The notes: a model not told the origin generated them from the sequence alone. Shown: positions 1 through 11,855, counted from the first letter of the stretch. The stretch: 44,530 nucleotides of DNA from an uncultured Bacteroidota bacterium (GCA_903889915.1 CAISZK010000462.1:1-44530); one strand, 5' to 3'. Numbers and translations: made by a program.

Positions 1-405
<405 letters not shown>

Positions 406-571
406 TTACCCAAACTAACTTCACTACAAACCTACATTATTTTTTTAGAATAAAAGTGGGAAGCCTTTCCGGCAGTCTCAATGAGGGGTGTTATTTTATG
501 TAAAAAAAAGATGAAAAAGGTAGCAGGATATTGAAATTTCCTGTAAGTTTGTAATATTAATTCTGAATAGC

Positions 572-1318
572 ATGAAAACTGAACTCAAAGAAAATTTCAT
601 CAGCAAATGGAAGAAATATTTTAATAATACCGAACTTCCGATCACTTTTTATTTTAGCGACAGCGATGGAAACGCAGCAAAAGCTGAGCGTCCCAAAGGA
701 TGGAGCTGCCTGATACGTGAACTGGTGAAGGTGCGCAACGGAGAATCTCTTTGCTATAGCGCCGAAGAGATTGCCTGTGGCGGCGCCAAACGTTATCTTG
801 GTTATACAGATCAGATGGCGCCCACTTTCAAATACTTTCTTTCATGCGGCATCCCTGATAAAATGGAAGGTGAAAGATATAAGATCAGTCCGGAAGTGGT
901 GGTCGAATCGTTGAAATTTCAAAAGACCTTGCCTGCAGCAGGGAAGAATATCATTTTTAAACGCTGGGACAAATTAACCGAAACAGACAATCCGGATGCA
1001 GTTATTTTCTTTGCAAAAGGTGAAGTATTGTCAGGATTATTCACCCTTGCCAATTTCGATCAGGCTGACCCCAATGGTGTGATCACGCCTTTTGCCGCCG
1101 GTTGTGGTTCCATCGTTCATTATCCATACCTGCAAAAAGATGAGGAAAACCCCAAAGCGGTGCTAGGCATGTTCGATGTTTCAGCACGTCCCTGTATGCC
1201 TGAGAATATGCTGAGCTTTGCAATCCCCATGAATAAATTTGAAAAAATGATCGGCTATATGGACGAAAGTTTTTTAATAACACCATCATGGGAGAAGGTG
1301 AAAACAAGAATTCCTTAA
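572..1318 (+). CDS. DUF169-family protein
   Basis: 248-aa ORF with RPKGWSCLIRELVKVRNGESLCYSAEEIACGGAKRYLG and later CGSIVHYPY / DVSARPCMP, typical of DUF169. TAAGTTTG (-7-like) lies at 544-551. Confidence 0.72.
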   Translation: MKTELKENFISKWKKYFNNTELPITFYFSDSDGNAAKAERPKGWSCLIRELVKVRNGESLCYSAEEIACGGAKRYLGYTDQMAPTFKYFLSCGIPDKMEGERYKISPEVVVESLKFQKTLPAAGKNIIFKRWDKLTETDNPDAVIFFAKGEVLSGLFTLANFDQADPNGVITPFAAGCGSIVHYPYLQKDEENPKAVLGMFDVSARPCMPENMLSFAIPMNKFEKMIGYMDESFLITPSWEKVKTRIP

Positions 1319-1534
1319 AAGAAATTTGAGACTGCTCCGAAAAGTAATAAATGCGAAAATTACCACTAAAACACAAAGACACAAAATACAAGTTTTTAAT
1401 AAAATACAATTTCGTGAAATTTGGTGTTTTCGTGCTTTTGTGGTAAAAAAGACTTATCGGAGTGGACTCAAATTTGAAATTTGAAATTTGATGTGCCCAG
1501 CAAATCCAGGCAGTAACTATTAATGCCGCGAAGC

Positions 1535-1590
1535 AAATGACCAATGACTATTGACTATTGACAAATGACTATTGACAAATGACAATTTTT
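1535..1590. repeat. Intergenic microrepeat tract (TGACTATTGACAAATGAC words)
   Basis: Direct reading: aaatgaccaatgactattgactattgacaaatgactattgacaaatgacaat. Confidence 0.7.
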
Positions 1591-1591
1591 T

Positions 1592-2260
1592 ATGAATGCA
1601 AAACTTATTTTATCTTTTCTGAAAGACGTTGAAAAGAACAACAACCGCGAATGGTTTCATGCTAATAAAGACCGATATGATGAAGCCAAAAAAGAATTTG
1701 AAACCTTTATAAATTCCCTGATCCCTGAGATCGCAAAATTTGATAAAGATGTTTTGGGCCTTTATGCAAAGGACTGCATGTTCCGAATTTATAATGATGT
1801 GCGCTTTGCCAAAAATAAGCCATTATACAAATCCAACATGGGAGCTTACATTGCAAAGGGCGGTAAAAACGGTGGTCGTGCCGGGTATTATTTCCACATT
1901 GAAAACGACAATTGTTTTTTGGGCGGAGGAATTTATATGCCTTCATCTGAAAATTTAAAACTGATCAGGCAGGAGATTTATTATAACTTTAAAGAGATCT
2001 CGGGAATACTTTCTTCAAAAGCGTTGCTGAAACATTTTCAAATGCTGGATGACATGAAAGTAAGCAGGGTGCCAAAAGAATTCCCAAAAGACAGCGAGAG
2101 TGCTGAGTTGTTAAAGTACAAGAGCTTTACTGTCCTTTGTCCTATTGAGAAGAAACAACTTTTATCAGATGATCTGCCTGCTGTTGTTGTTCAAATATTC
2201 AAAACGCTGGTGCCATTAAATCATTTTTTGAACAGGGCGCTTTTTGTCCCTCAAAGTTAA
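1592..2260 (+). CDS. DUF2461 domain-containing protein (TIGR02453-like)
   Basis: LSFLKDVEKNNNREWFHANKDRYDEAKKEFE...RIYNDVRFAKNKPLYKSNMGAYIAKGG...GGGIYMPSSENLKLIRQEI is the DUF2461 signature. Confidence 0.88.
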   Translation: MNAKLILSFLKDVEKNNNREWFHANKDRYDEAKKEFETFINSLIPEIAKFDKDVLGLYAKDCMFRIYNDVRFAKNKPLYKSNMGAYIAKGGKNGGRAGYYFHIENDNCFLGGGIYMPSSENLKLIRQEIYYNFKEISGILSSKALLKHFQMLDDMKVSRVPKEFPKDSESAELLKYKSFTVLCPIEKKQLLSDDLPAVVVQIFKTLVPLNHFLNRALFVPQS

Positions 2261-2380
2261 AAATCTTATTATGCCGGAAAATAACTTTTGCTTTCTCTTA
2301 AATTTATGAGTACTTTTATCGGCTATTTTACAACTGACATACTAAACTTTTAAAATCTGCGTTACCATACCTTCAACACA

Positions 2381-3487
2381 TTGAAGAGAAAAATAAAAAT
2401 GATGAATAAAAAGATCTTATTGGCAAGTATTACTTTGTTACTTTCATGTAGTTTATTTGCCCAAGCGCCCAAATACAGTAATGAGTTTTTGGCAATTGGT
2501 ATTGGTGCAAAAGCCCTTGGCATGTCCAATTCAAATGTTGCAATTGTTGACGACGTGACGGCAGGTTACTGGAATCCCGCAGGACTCGAACTCGTCAAAT
2601 CGAATATTCAGTTCGGGTTGATGCATTCCGAATATTTTGCAGGAATAGCGAAATACGATTATGGTGCCATTGCTGCACGAATTGATGAAAAAAGCACTGC
2701 CGGATTTTCGTTCATCCGTTTTGGCGTGGACGATATTCCCAACACAACACAGTTGATTGATGCCGAAGGAAACCTTGATTATTCCAAGATCACCACTTTC
2801 TCAGCTGCTGATTATGCATTTTTGTTTTCGTATGCAAGGACAGTGAAAGATGGGTTGAGAGTTGGTGCAAATGCCAAAGTTGTTTACAGGCAGGTTGGTG
2901 ATTTTGCAAAAGCTTATGGATTCGGACTCGATGTTGGCGCACAATATCAGGTTAAGAATTGGATATTTGGAGCCATGGCAAGAGACATCACCTCCACTTT
3001 CAATGCATGGAGTTTTAACCTTTCGGATCAAATGAAAGAAGTCTTTACGCTTACAGGTAATGATATTCCAGCAAGTTCTCTGGAAATAACCCTGCCCAGA
3101 CTGATACTTTCAGCGGGGCGTAAATTAAAGCTTTCCGGAAGTTTTACAGCCACACCCGACCTGGATGTTGATTTCACTTTTGATGGCAAAAGAAATGTGC
3201 TGGTGAAAAGCAATCCTGTAAGCATTGATCCCCACATGGGCGTTGAATTTTCTTACAAAAACTTCCTGTTCTTAAGAGGAGGGATCGGAAACATACAGAA
3301 TGAAACAGATATCAGCGGCAAACTTAAAACTACATTTGAACCCAACATGGGCGTTGGATTAAAAATAAAAGATGCTTTGTCAATAGACTATGCTTTGACC
3401 AATATTGGCGGAGTTTCAATTGCACTCTGGTCAAATATTTTTTCTCTGAAATTCAATATCAACAAAAAAGTAAAAGGAGCAAGTTAA
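2381..3487 (+). CDS. PorV/PorQ-family T9SS-associated outer membrane beta-barrel protein
   Basis: Signal peptide, then FLAIGIGAKALGMSNSNVAIVDDVTAGYWNPAGLELVKSNIQFGLMHSEYFAGIAKYDYGAIA, which is the PorV/UPF0164-like N-terminus. True start may be the ATG at about 2402. Confidence 0.82.
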   Translation: MKRKIKMMNKKILLASITLLLSCSLFAQAPKYSNEFLAIGIGAKALGMSNSNVAIVDDVTAGYWNPAGLELVKSNIQFGLMHSEYFAGIAKYDYGAIAARIDEKSTAGFSFIRFGVDDIPNTTQLIDAEGNLDYSKITTFSAADYAFLFSYARTVKDGLRVGANAKVVYRQVGDFAKAYGFGLDVGAQYQVKNWIFGAMARDITSTFNAWSFNLSDQMKEVFTLTGNDIPASSLEITLPRLILSAGRKLKLSGSFTATPDLDVDFTFDGKRNVLVKSNPVSIDPHMGVEFSYKNFLFLRGGIGNIQNETDISGKLKTTFEPNMGVGLKIKDALSIDYALTNIGGVSIALWSNIFSLKFNINKKVKGAS

Positions 3488-3505
3488 CCTCTAAAGTTAA
3501 TACTC

Positions 3506-6500
3506 ATGAAGAAGAAATTTTTACAGACACTTATCCTGATCTTTTTTTGCTGTCAGGCTTTCGCACAGCAGGAAAACGGATGGATACCCAATTACAGCCT
3601 GAAATACTACAGAATATTTGTATCACAGGATGGAATTTACAGACTTGATTCCACAACACTGGCAAATGCCGGTATTGATGTGAGCACCCTGAATCCAAAA
3701 CAAATTCAGATATTCGGCAGAGGAAAGGAACAAAATATTTTTATTACCGATAAAGGCGGAATAGGAACTTTTAAATCCCACGACTACATTGAATTTTATG
3801 GAATGCACAATGATGGATGGTATGATAAAAAATTATATCGCGACACCCTTGATCAGGCAAATCCTAATTATAGCATGTTTAACGATACGGCTATTTATTA
3901 TCTTACCATCAATCCAAATGTGAATCCGGGAAAGAGAATGAAATCTGAAAACGATGTAAATTATTCAGCTTACAATTCACCTCCGTTTTTTTACAAGAAT
4001 TCAAGGGCTGACCTGACTGACAAATATTATTTCGGACAAACGTGGGCTGATGGTGTGCTTACGGATCCTGAATATGTAGCAAGCGAGGGATGGTTTCTAA
4101 GTTCAGGGTTTGGCTTATGTTATCAGTGCCCACAGACTACTACTCTTATTGTTCCTACTGCAAAATGGGCTGCGGGAAATGCCTACATTGATTTCAAAGT
4201 GATTGGTACGTCTGATTATGCCGGTCTTCACCCAAATCATCATATCCAGATATCTTATTGCGGGAAAACTATTACTGATTTACAGGATGGATATTATTCG
4301 AAGCATTATTTCGATACACTTGGAACATCTGTGTTGAGTTCATCCAGCACAAATTTTGCATTTAGTTGTATTAATGATCTCGGAAGTGTGGATAATCCTG
4401 ATGGAAGTACGGTAGCTTTTATCAATATTAAGTACGCACACCAGTTCAACCTCGAAACGAGCAGTACTTTCGAAATGTATATTCCTAACGGGACACAATC
4501 AAAATCATCACTTACCTTCAGCGGACTTACAGTGAATAGCGGTGATACAGTATTCTTTTATGATCTCACGAATAACATGAGAAGCAAAGCAAGCTTAAGC
4601 GGAACCAATTATAAGGTTGTGGATACAAACATTACGGCCCATCCTGAAAAGAAATGTTACATTACTTCAGAAGGACAAATACATCATGTACTCTCGTTAG
4701 AGCCAGTTTCACGTGACCCTGCTCACTATGCACAATTCAAAAATTATGCTGATCAATCTTTAGCCAACACCAAATACCTGATCGTTACCAACAGAGCATT
4801 GTGGAATGAAGCAAGGGCCTACAGTGATTACCGGGCTACAACAGGTTTCGATACCCTAGTTGTTGATGTTAACGAGTTATACGATCAGTTTAGTTATGGC
4901 ATCAGGAAAGACCCTCTTGCCATAAAGAATTTCGCCCGTTTTGCCATTACCAATTTCAATTCCCCGCCAGAAAATCTTTTTATTATCGGAAAAGGATACA
5001 GGGCCGCCGAAGGTGATGCTTCGCAATGTTACAGGAAAAACCCTGCTATTTATTCCCAGACATTGGTTCCCGGTTTCGGTTTACCTCCTTCTGATATCCT
5101 TTTTACAACTTTTGGAACTGACTATAAACAATCCATTCCGACAGGAAGACTTGCGGCAAGAAGCGGAACAGATGTTACTTCATATCTGAATAAAATGGTC
5201 GAATATGAAAGTGTGCAGTCATCGGCCCAGTCAGGTTTTAACCCTCCTCAATTTGCATGGATGAAAAATGTTCTTCATTTTGGCGGAGGTGATGATGGCG
5301 CCCAATCGTTGGTTCTGCAAACTTATCTTAACCACTACAAGCAGATCATTGAAGGGCCTTTTTTCGGAGGGTATGTGCGGACATTCCTTAAAAATTCAAC
5401 ACAACCGATTCAGCAGAATTTGTCTGACTCCATGAAAGCGATCATCAACAGCGGAGTCTCCATTATGACTTTCTTCGGGCATGGTGCAGGAATTGGGTTT
5501 GATGTGAGTATTGACTATCCTTCCACCTATAATAATACAGCAAAGTATCCATTGCTTATTGCAAACTCATGTCTTGCCGGCGACCTTTATAGCCAGATCC
5601 CCAGCTCCAGCGAAGAGTTTGTTTTAATTCCTGAAAAAGGCATGATCGCCTATGTTGCTTCGGTTGCAAACGGATTGTCGGATAATCTTGATAAATATTC
5701 TACACAATTGTACGAAAATATCGGGGTGAAGAAATATGGGCAGTCAATGGGGAAGTGCATAAAAAGTACCATAGATACCTTGCAGATGTTATATCCGGGT
5801 GACTTTTACGCCAAATCTGTTTGTCTTGAAATGACGCTGCACGGCGACCCGGCTTTAAAAATAAATTACTTCGGCAATGCTGATTATACACTTACTCCAA
5901 CCGATATTTTTTTCACTCCTGCAAATGTCACCACCCAACTTGATTCGTTTACTTTGTTTTTTGTGCATTCAAACATTGGCAGGGCACTCGATACTTCCTA
6001 TTATGTGCATATAAAAAGACAATTTCCTGATAATTCTCCGGCATTGGATACTCTTTTGTTTGTGAAGGCACCTATGTATAAAGACACTGTAAAATTAAAA
6101 TTGCCGGTAAATCTTGCCCACGGAATAGGATTAAATACATTTACTGTCTCACTTGATTGTACTGATAAGGTTAAAAATGAGATTTCGGAAACTAATAATT
6201 CCGCATCCACAACACTACTTATTACATCCGATGATATTTCACCTGTTTATCCCTATAAATATGCGATAGTTCCTTCGCTCAATGTTACACTGAAAGCATC
6301 AACCGGAAATCCTTTTGCCTTGCCAAAGAATTATGTGTTTCAAATTGATACCACAGCAAAATTTAACAGCCCCGTTTTAATGACGCAAACCATCAATCAT
6401 GCCGGTGGCGTTGTTACATGGACACCTGTTCTTCCTGTTACCAAAGACAGTATTGTTTACTATTGGAGGGTTAGTATTGATTTTTCTTATTATCATAAAT

Positions 6501-8596
6501 TCAGTTGGAATGAAAGCTCATTTCAATACATAACCGGTAAAAGGGGATGGGGACAAGCTCATTTTTTCCAGTTCAGGAATGATGCCTATACCTTTATTAA
6601 AATTGACACATCACTGAGAAAATTTATTTTTGTCCCTAATACAGTTAGGCTAACTGCTCAGACCGGATATTTTACCGGCAATGCCCACTACAACTGGACT
6701 GAGGAATGGCTTAAAAGAAATGAAGCTTCACTGGGTTATTGGAGTTGTGCTGACGTTGGTCATAGCGCGTTGAAAATTGGAGTTTTTGATTCTCTTTCCG
6801 TTCAGCCATGGATTAGTCAGATACCCACTATTCATCCTGATACCGGTGTATATGGAGAATTTCATTGTCAATCTGGTTATACAACTCCTTGTTTTGATTT
6901 TCGTTTTTCATCCAATCATGATAGAGACACCGTTAAATATTTTTTGAATCATATCCCACATGGTGATTATGTGGTAGTGATGACTCACGAAAGTCCTATC
7001 TACTCTTCATGGAATGCCGGATTACTAAGCGCATTCCAGTCCATTGGAAGTTCAATAACTGCTGCAAGTTTGCCTGCAAATAATAATACACCTTATATTA
7101 TTATCGGACAAAAAGGAGCACATCCAGGATCTGTTCCTGAAGCATTTTCTCCTTCTGGTGATTTAGTTCAAAGTTACGAAGACATTACTACAAACTGGAC
7201 AGTAGGAGATATTAAATCAGAACTGATTGGCCCTGCCAGAAGTTGGGATTCCCTGCACTGGAGAGTGAGAAGGGATATTTACGACAGTGTTAAACTTAAT
7301 GTTTATGGAGTTAAAAATGATGGAACCGAGGTATTGGTAGTTTCAAATCTTAAACCTATAGCGGGAAATATGGATATCAGTTTGGCAAGTGTGGTGGATA
7401 GTACTCAGTATCCTTACCTGAGGCTTGACATGCAGATAATGGACACCAATTTGCATACGCCATCACAAATGGGAAGATGGCAGGTGATCTTTAAAGAAGT
7501 GCCCGAAACGGCTCTTGATCCCTCCCTCAATTCTTATTTTTATAAGGATACTCTCAATGAGGGCGACACACTCCGGTTCTCAACGGCAATTCATAACATC
7601 AGTGAGTTTAATATGGACAGCCTTTTGGTTCATTACTGGGTGCTCGATGCCAGCAGGCATATTCATCCTGTGTATTATCACAGGTTCAGAAAACATCCTG
7701 CCGGCGATATTCTGATTGATACCGTTAAATATTCTACTATGGGCTTGCCGGGTTTGAACAGCTTCTGGATTGAAGCCAATCCTAATAACGACCAGGTGGA
7801 ACAATACCACTTTAACAATATTGGTGAAAGATATTTCTATGTCAGATCAGATAAAACCAACCCACTGCTTGATGTTACCTTTGACGGGGTGCATATTCTG
7901 GATAATGACATTGTCTCAGCCAAACCTTTGATTGAGATCCGCCTCAAAGATGAAAACAAGTTTTTGCTGATGAATAACCAGTCTGATACGTCCCTGTTCA
8001 ATGTCTTTATTCAAAACCCGGGCGCCAGTACGGCAAACCGGATCTTTTTCACCCAGCTATCCACCGGGCAACAGATCATGAAATTCTATCCTACAACATC
8101 GGCGAATGACAACAAATGCAGAATAGAATATCTTGCTGATTTTCCTGTTGACGGCACTTACAAACTAATTGTTCAAGCCAAGGATAAATCAAATAATAAA
8201 TCAGGCGACAACGATTACGAAATAAATTTTGATGTGATTAACAAATCCACAATCACCGAAGTGATGAACTGGCCAAACCCGTTCTCCACTTCAACAAGGT
8301 TTGTCTTTACCCTTACCGGTTCGGTAATCCCGACTTATTTCAAGATACAGATAATGACAATAACAGGAAAAGTTGTCAGGGAAATCGGACTGAACGAACT
8401 TGGCGAAATTCACATCGGAAGAAACATCACGCAGTATGCATGGAACGGCAAAGATGATTTTGGCGATCAGCTTGCCAACGGCGTTTATCTCTACCGTGTG
8501 GTTTCAAACATTAATGGGAAGACTATTGATAAGAACGCAACGGATGCTGATAAATACTTTACGCATGAGTTTGGGAAAATGTACCTGATGCACTAA
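3506..8596 (+). CDS. PorU2-like C25 (gingipain-type) peptidase with FlgD/T9SS-like C-terminal domain
   Basis: Signal peptide; C25-type core with FFGHGAGIGFD and NSCLAGDLY; C-terminal WPNPFSTSTRFVF...YAWNGKDDFGDQLANGVYLYRV. Sits directly after the PorV-like gene. Confidence 0.78.
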   Translation: MKKKFLQTLILIFFCCQAFAQQENGWIPNYSLKYYRIFVSQDGIYRLDSTTLANAGIDVSTLNPKQIQIFGRGKEQNIFITDKGGIGTFKSHDYIEFYGMHNDGWYDKKLYRDTLDQANPNYSMFNDTAIYYLTINPNVNPGKRMKSENDVNYSAYNSPPFFYKNSRADLTDKYYFGQTWADGVLTDPEYVASEGWFLSSGFGLCYQCPQTTTLIVPTAKWAAGNAYIDFKVIGTSDYAGLHPNHHIQISYCGKTITDLQDGYYSKHYFDTLGTSVLSSSSTNFAFSCINDLGSVDNPDGSTVAFINIKYAHQFNLETSSTFEMYIPNGTQSKSSLTFSGLTVNSGDTVFFYDLTNNMRSKASLSGTNYKVVDTNITAHPEKKCYITSEGQIHHVLSLEPVSRDPAHYAQFKNYADQSLANTKYLIVTNRALWNEARAYSDYRATTGFDTLVVDVNELYDQFSYGIRKDPLAIKNFARFAITNFNSPPENLFIIGKGYRAAEGDASQCYRKNPAIYSQTLVPGFGLPPSDILFTTFGTDYKQSIPTGRLAARSGTDVTSYLNKMVEYESVQSSAQSGFNPPQFAWMKNVLHFGGGDDGAQSLVLQTYLNHYKQIIEGPFFGGYVRTFLKNSTQPIQQNLSDSMKAIINSGVSIMTFFGHGAGIGFDVSIDYPSTYNNTAKYPLLIANSCLAGDLYSQIPSSSEEFVLIPEKGMIAYVASVANGLSDNLDKYSTQLYENIGVKKYGQSMGKCIKSTIDTLQMLYPGDFYAKSVCLEMTLHGDPALKINYFGNADYTLTPTDIFFTPANVTTQLDSFTLFFVHSNIGRALDTSYYVHIKRQFPDNSPALDTLLFVKAPMYKDTVKLKLPVNLAHGIGLNTFTVSLDCTDKVKNEISETNNSASTTLLITSDDISPVYPYKYAIVPSLNVTLKASTGNPFALPKNYVFQIDTTAKFNSPVLMTQTINHAGGVVTWTPVLPVTKDSIVYYWRVSIDFSYYHKFSWNESSFQYITGKRGWGQAHFFQFRNDAYTFIKIDTSLRKFIFVPNTVRLTAQTGYFTGNAHYNWTEEWLKRNEASLGYWSCADVGHSALKIGVFDSLSVQPWISQIPTIHPDTGVYGEFHCQSGYTTPCFDFRFSSNHDRDTVKYFLNHIPHGDYVVVMTHESPIYSSWNAGLLSAFQSIGSSITAASLPANNNTPYIIIGQKGAHPGSVPEAFSPSGDLVQSYEDITTNWTVGDIKSELIGPARSWDSLHWRVRRDIYDSVKLNVYGVKNDGTEVLVVSNLKPIAGNMDISLASVVDSTQYPYLRLDMQIMDTNLHTPSQMGRWQVIFKEVPETALDPSLNSYFYKDTLNEGDTLRFSTAIHNISEFNMDSLLVHYWVLDASRHIHPVYYHRFRKHPAGDILIDTVKYSTMGLPGLNSFWIEANPNNDQVEQYHFNNIGERYFYVRSDKTNPLLDVTFDGVHILDNDIVSAKPLIEIRLKDENKFLLMNNQSDTSLFNVFIQNPGASTANRIFFTQLSTGQQIMKFYPTTSANDNKCRIEYLADFPVDGTYKLIVQAKDKSNNKSGDNDYEINFDVINKSTITEVMNWPNPFSTSTRFVFTLTGSVIPTYFKIQIMTITGKVVREIGLNELGEIHIGRNITQYAWNGKDDFGDQLANGVYLYRVVSNINGKTIDKNATDADKYFTHEFGKMYLMH

Positions 8597-8672
8597 GTGA
8601 GTCTGTAGTTTTGAATAATTTTTACTGATAAAATTCACAGGTATCAACAAACTTTTCAACATAATTAGTAAA

Positions 8673-10073
8673 ATGAAAATACCGGTAGTCATACTGGTAT
8701 TTTCATTTTTATATCTCCTGATCGTTCTGTTCAGTTCTTCTTTCCCCATGTTTTGGGATATGGGTTACGTTTCAAGGATCAGCAATCTTATTTATGAAAA
8801 TCATTTCTCTTCAGTTATCTTTTCCAATGCTGATAATGGAACGCCGCCGCTTTACAGCCTATATCTGGCCGGAGTTTGGGCTGTTCTGGGAAAATCATTA
8901 ATGAGTTGTCATCTTGCAATTCTGCCTTTCGTTCTTGCCACAGTTTACCAGTTCTACAATTTTGCAAAGAGATTCTTCAGCGGCCTTACTATTTATTTTG
9001 CTTTGGCGCTGCTTCTGATTGAACCAACCATGGCCACACAAACCATCCTTGCTGGCTGCGACATCGTGGTGTGTTTCTTATTTCTTTGTGCGCTCAATTG
9101 CATTATGGACAACAAAAGGCTTTGGCTTGCTATTGCAATGATGTTTCTGCCTTTGCTCAACTCTCGCGGTTTTTCTTATGTAGCGGCGCTTTTCCTCATT
9201 GACATTTTTATCAATCGTTCAGAATATTCAGGGATAAAAAAAATCTTCACAGGCATTGTGCCTTATCTTCCTGCATTTTTTCTTTGTCTGGGCTGGCTGT
9301 TTTACCATTACCGGGTTGCAGGCTGGATCGCTGTTTCGGACGGCAGAGAAACTTTTCATCATGTGAAAAACCTTACGGGAATACTGAGAAATTTTACTTT
9401 TATTTTATGGAAGATCGTTGACTTCGGAAGGATCTCTCTTTATCTTTTCCTCGTTTTTGTTTTCTTTAAATTTTGGAAAGTCAATGACCGTGCAGGCCGG
9501 CAGCTTTTCATTATTCTTCTTTTCACCATACTCCCATACATTATTTTTTTCCTTCCATTGTCGTACCCTGTTTCGCACAGATATTTTATGGTGACAAACA
9601 TGATCGCAATTGTTCTGTTTGCTTATTCAATCGGTTTTATAAAGATCAGAATTGTCCGTTATGTGATTTCTGTTGCAATAGTGATCAGCCTGCTCGCCGG
9701 TAATTTTATTCAGTATCCTGAACGTTTCGGCAATGGGTGGGACTCGTCATTGAAAGTGATCCCTTTTTTCAACCTGAAAGAACAACTTGATCAGTACCTC
9801 ACCGCTTCGCACATTGCCCCTGCTGATGTAGGCGCTGAATTCCCCATGAATTTCGACAGGCATGATTGCAATCCTGCTTCTGATCATTTTAAATTTACCG
9901 ATTTGGACACAAAGCCATTCAATTACTTCCCTTACATTGTGCAATCGAATATTTGTAATACTTTTACACCCGCAGAAATTGCTGCATTAAACGGCAGGTG
10001 GCAACTGGTTACTGAATTAAGATCGTGGCCTGTTTACATCAAACTATTTAAAAATCCTGTGAAGGCTGAATGA
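8673..10073 (+). CDS. Polytopic membrane protein, glycosyltransferase-39/ArnT-like
   Basis: Many hydrophobic helices; N-terminal FPMFWDMGYVSRISNLIYENHF...GTPPLYSLYLAGVW resembles GT39-type mannosyltransferases. Overlaps lnt by 4 nt (ATGA). Confidence 0.55.
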   Translation: MKIPVVILVFSFLYLLIVLFSSSFPMFWDMGYVSRISNLIYENHFSSVIFSNADNGTPPLYSLYLAGVWAVLGKSLMSCHLAILPFVLATVYQFYNFAKRFFSGLTIYFALALLLIEPTMATQTILAGCDIVVCFLFLCALNCIMDNKRLWLAIAMMFLPLLNSRGFSYVAALFLIDIFINRSEYSGIKKIFTGIVPYLPAFFLCLGWLFYHYRVAGWIAVSDGRETFHHVKNLTGILRNFTFILWKIVDFGRISLYLFLVFVFFKFWKVNDRAGRQLFIILLFTILPYIIFFLPLSYPVSHRYFMVTNMIAIVLFAYSIGFIKIRIVRYVISVAIVISLLAGNFIQYPERFGNGWDSSLKVIPFFNLKEQLDQYLTASHIAPADVGAEFPMNFDRHDCNPASDHFKFTDLDTKPFNYFPYIVQSNICNTFTPAEIAALNGRWQLVTELRSWPVYIKLFKNPVKAE

Positions 10074-11704
10074 AGAAAGTCATTAAAAAACGATACCTTT
10101 TCCTGTTGTCGCTCCTGAGCGGAGTGCTGCTCATCATCGGATGGCCGGTGAACGGATTTCCGCTTTTTCTTTTCATTGGTTTTGTGCCCCTCCTGTTTAT
10201 CGAAGACTATATTTTTAATAACAGGGAACAATTCAACTGGTTTAGCTTTTTCGGATATTCATACATTGCGATGTATATCTTTAATCTTTTCACAACCTAT
10301 TGGATCTACTTCTCAACACCCGCCGGCATTGGCGCCCAACTGATGAATGCGCTGTTCATGTCGCTCACATTGTCCCTTTTCCATTTTACGCGCATCATTC
10401 TCAAACACGGTTCGGCTTACATCACTTTTATTGTTTACTGGATAACCTTCGAATACCTGCATCTCAACTGGGATCTCACCTGGTCGTGGATGAATCTTGG
10501 AAATGGCTTTGCCAACTATCCTTCGTGGATACAATGGTACGAATACACGGGCAGCTTTGGCGGAACAATATGGATTTTGCTTGCAAATGTGATGATATTC
10601 CGGGCAATAAAAATGTTTATTAACAAAGAAAGAACTTTCAGAAAACGCATGCTGCTTGCAGCTTTCTGCGGCGATCTGATACTTGTCCCGATAATTATTT
10701 CTCTGGTTATTTACTATACTTACGAAGACAAGGGAAAACCCATTACTGTCGTAGCAGTGCAGCCCAACATTGATCCTTATAACGAGAAATTCGATGCATT
10801 GACTTCCGGTCAGCAGCTTGAAAAGATGCTGAAACTGGCACGACTTAAAACCGACAATAAAACATCGTTGCTTGTGGGCCCCGAGACCGCAATTCCCGAT
10901 GGTGAGTGGGAAGAACAACTTGACAGCTCGGTGAGTTTCGATAGCCTCAGATCGCTGGTGAAAGAATATCCACAGATGAGTGTGCTCATGGGCATGGCAT
11001 CGTATAAAATGTATAAAAAGGGCGAAAAGGTTTCATCTACCGCCCGGCCTTACCCGGAAGAGCACGGGTGGTATGATGCCTACAACACAGCTTTCATTCT
11101 CGACACTTCGAAAGGAGTTCAGCTTTATCACAAATCCAAGCTTGTTCCTTTTGTTGAGAAAATGCCGTATCCAAAATACATGGGATTTCTTGAAAAATAT
11201 GCCATTGATATGGGTGGCATTTCGGGCAGTCTTGGTGAGCAGGAGGAGCGCACCGTGTTTTATTCACCTGATAAGACCATCAAAGCAGCGCCGGTAATTT
11301 GCTATGAATCTATCTACGGAGAGTTTGTTTCGGAATATGTGAAGAACGGCGCCAACATTATCTGCATCATCACCAACGACGGCTGGTGGCGCAACACTCC
11401 GGGCTACAGGCAGCATTTTTGTTATGCTACCCTCCGTGCCATTGAAAACCGCCGCAGCATTGTGCAGTCAGCCAACACCGGTCTTTCAGGATTTATAAAT
11501 GAGAGGGGCGATGTGCTTCAGAAAACCTCGTGGTGGAAAGAGTTCTCGATAAAACAGGAGTTGCTGCTGAACGCCAAAACCACCTTCTATACCAGAAATG
11601 GCGATTACATTGCCCGCACCTCAAGCTATATGACGGCGGTGATTTTCCTGTATTCAATATTGATATTGATAAGACGGAAGGTGAAAAGGATATTTGATTT
11701 TTGA
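10070..11704 (+). CDS. lnt: Apolipoprotein N-acyltransferase
   Basis: N-terminal transmembrane block then nitrilase fold: VQPNIDPYNEKF, LLVGPETAIPD, YHKSKLVPFVEKMPYP, APVICYESIYGEF, ITNDGWWRNTPGYRQHFCYATLRAIENRRSIVQSANTGLSGFINERGDV. Confidence 0.93.
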   Translation: MKKVIKKRYLFLLSLLSGVLLIIGWPVNGFPLFLFIGFVPLLFIEDYIFNNREQFNWFSFFGYSYIAMYIFNLFTTYWIYFSTPAGIGAQLMNALFMSLTLSLFHFTRIILKHGSAYITFIVYWITFEYLHLNWDLTWSWMNLGNGFANYPSWIQWYEYTGSFGGTIWILLANVMIFRAIKMFINKERTFRKRMLLAAFCGDLILVPIIISLVIYYTYEDKGKPITVVAVQPNIDPYNEKFDALTSGQQLEKMLKLARLKTDNKTSLLVGPETAIPDGEWEEQLDSSVSFDSLRSLVKEYPQMSVLMGMASYKMYKKGEKVSSTARPYPEEHGWYDAYNTAFILDTSKGVQLYHKSKLVPFVEKMPYPKYMGFLEKYAIDMGGISGSLGEQEERTVFYSPDKTIKAAPVICYESIYGEFVSEYVKNGANIICIITNDGWWRNTPGYRQHFCYATLRAIENRRSIVQSANTGLSGFINERGDVLQKTSWWKEFSIKQELLLNAKTTFYTRNGDYIARTSSYMTAVIFLYSILILIRRKVKRIFDF

Positions 11705-11855
11705 TTCAGGATTTTTGATTTCCCCGGACTTTTACATTTTACATTTTTCTGTTTTACATTTTACATTTTCTTTGCTTTACCTTTTCATTATTTAAAAAAA
11801 CTTTCTTTACCTTTGTTATAGTTTTTCATTTTCTCTATTTTGAAAAATATTTTTC

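Noticed and set aside
1083-1544. Minus-strand 153-aa ORF
   Set aside because: Covers the end of the DUF169 gene and AT-rich intergenic DNA; no coherent domain or signal.
10313-10918. Minus-strand 201-aa ORF inside lnt
   Set aside because: Antisense to well-supported apolipoprotein N-acyltransferase sequence; no family resemblance.
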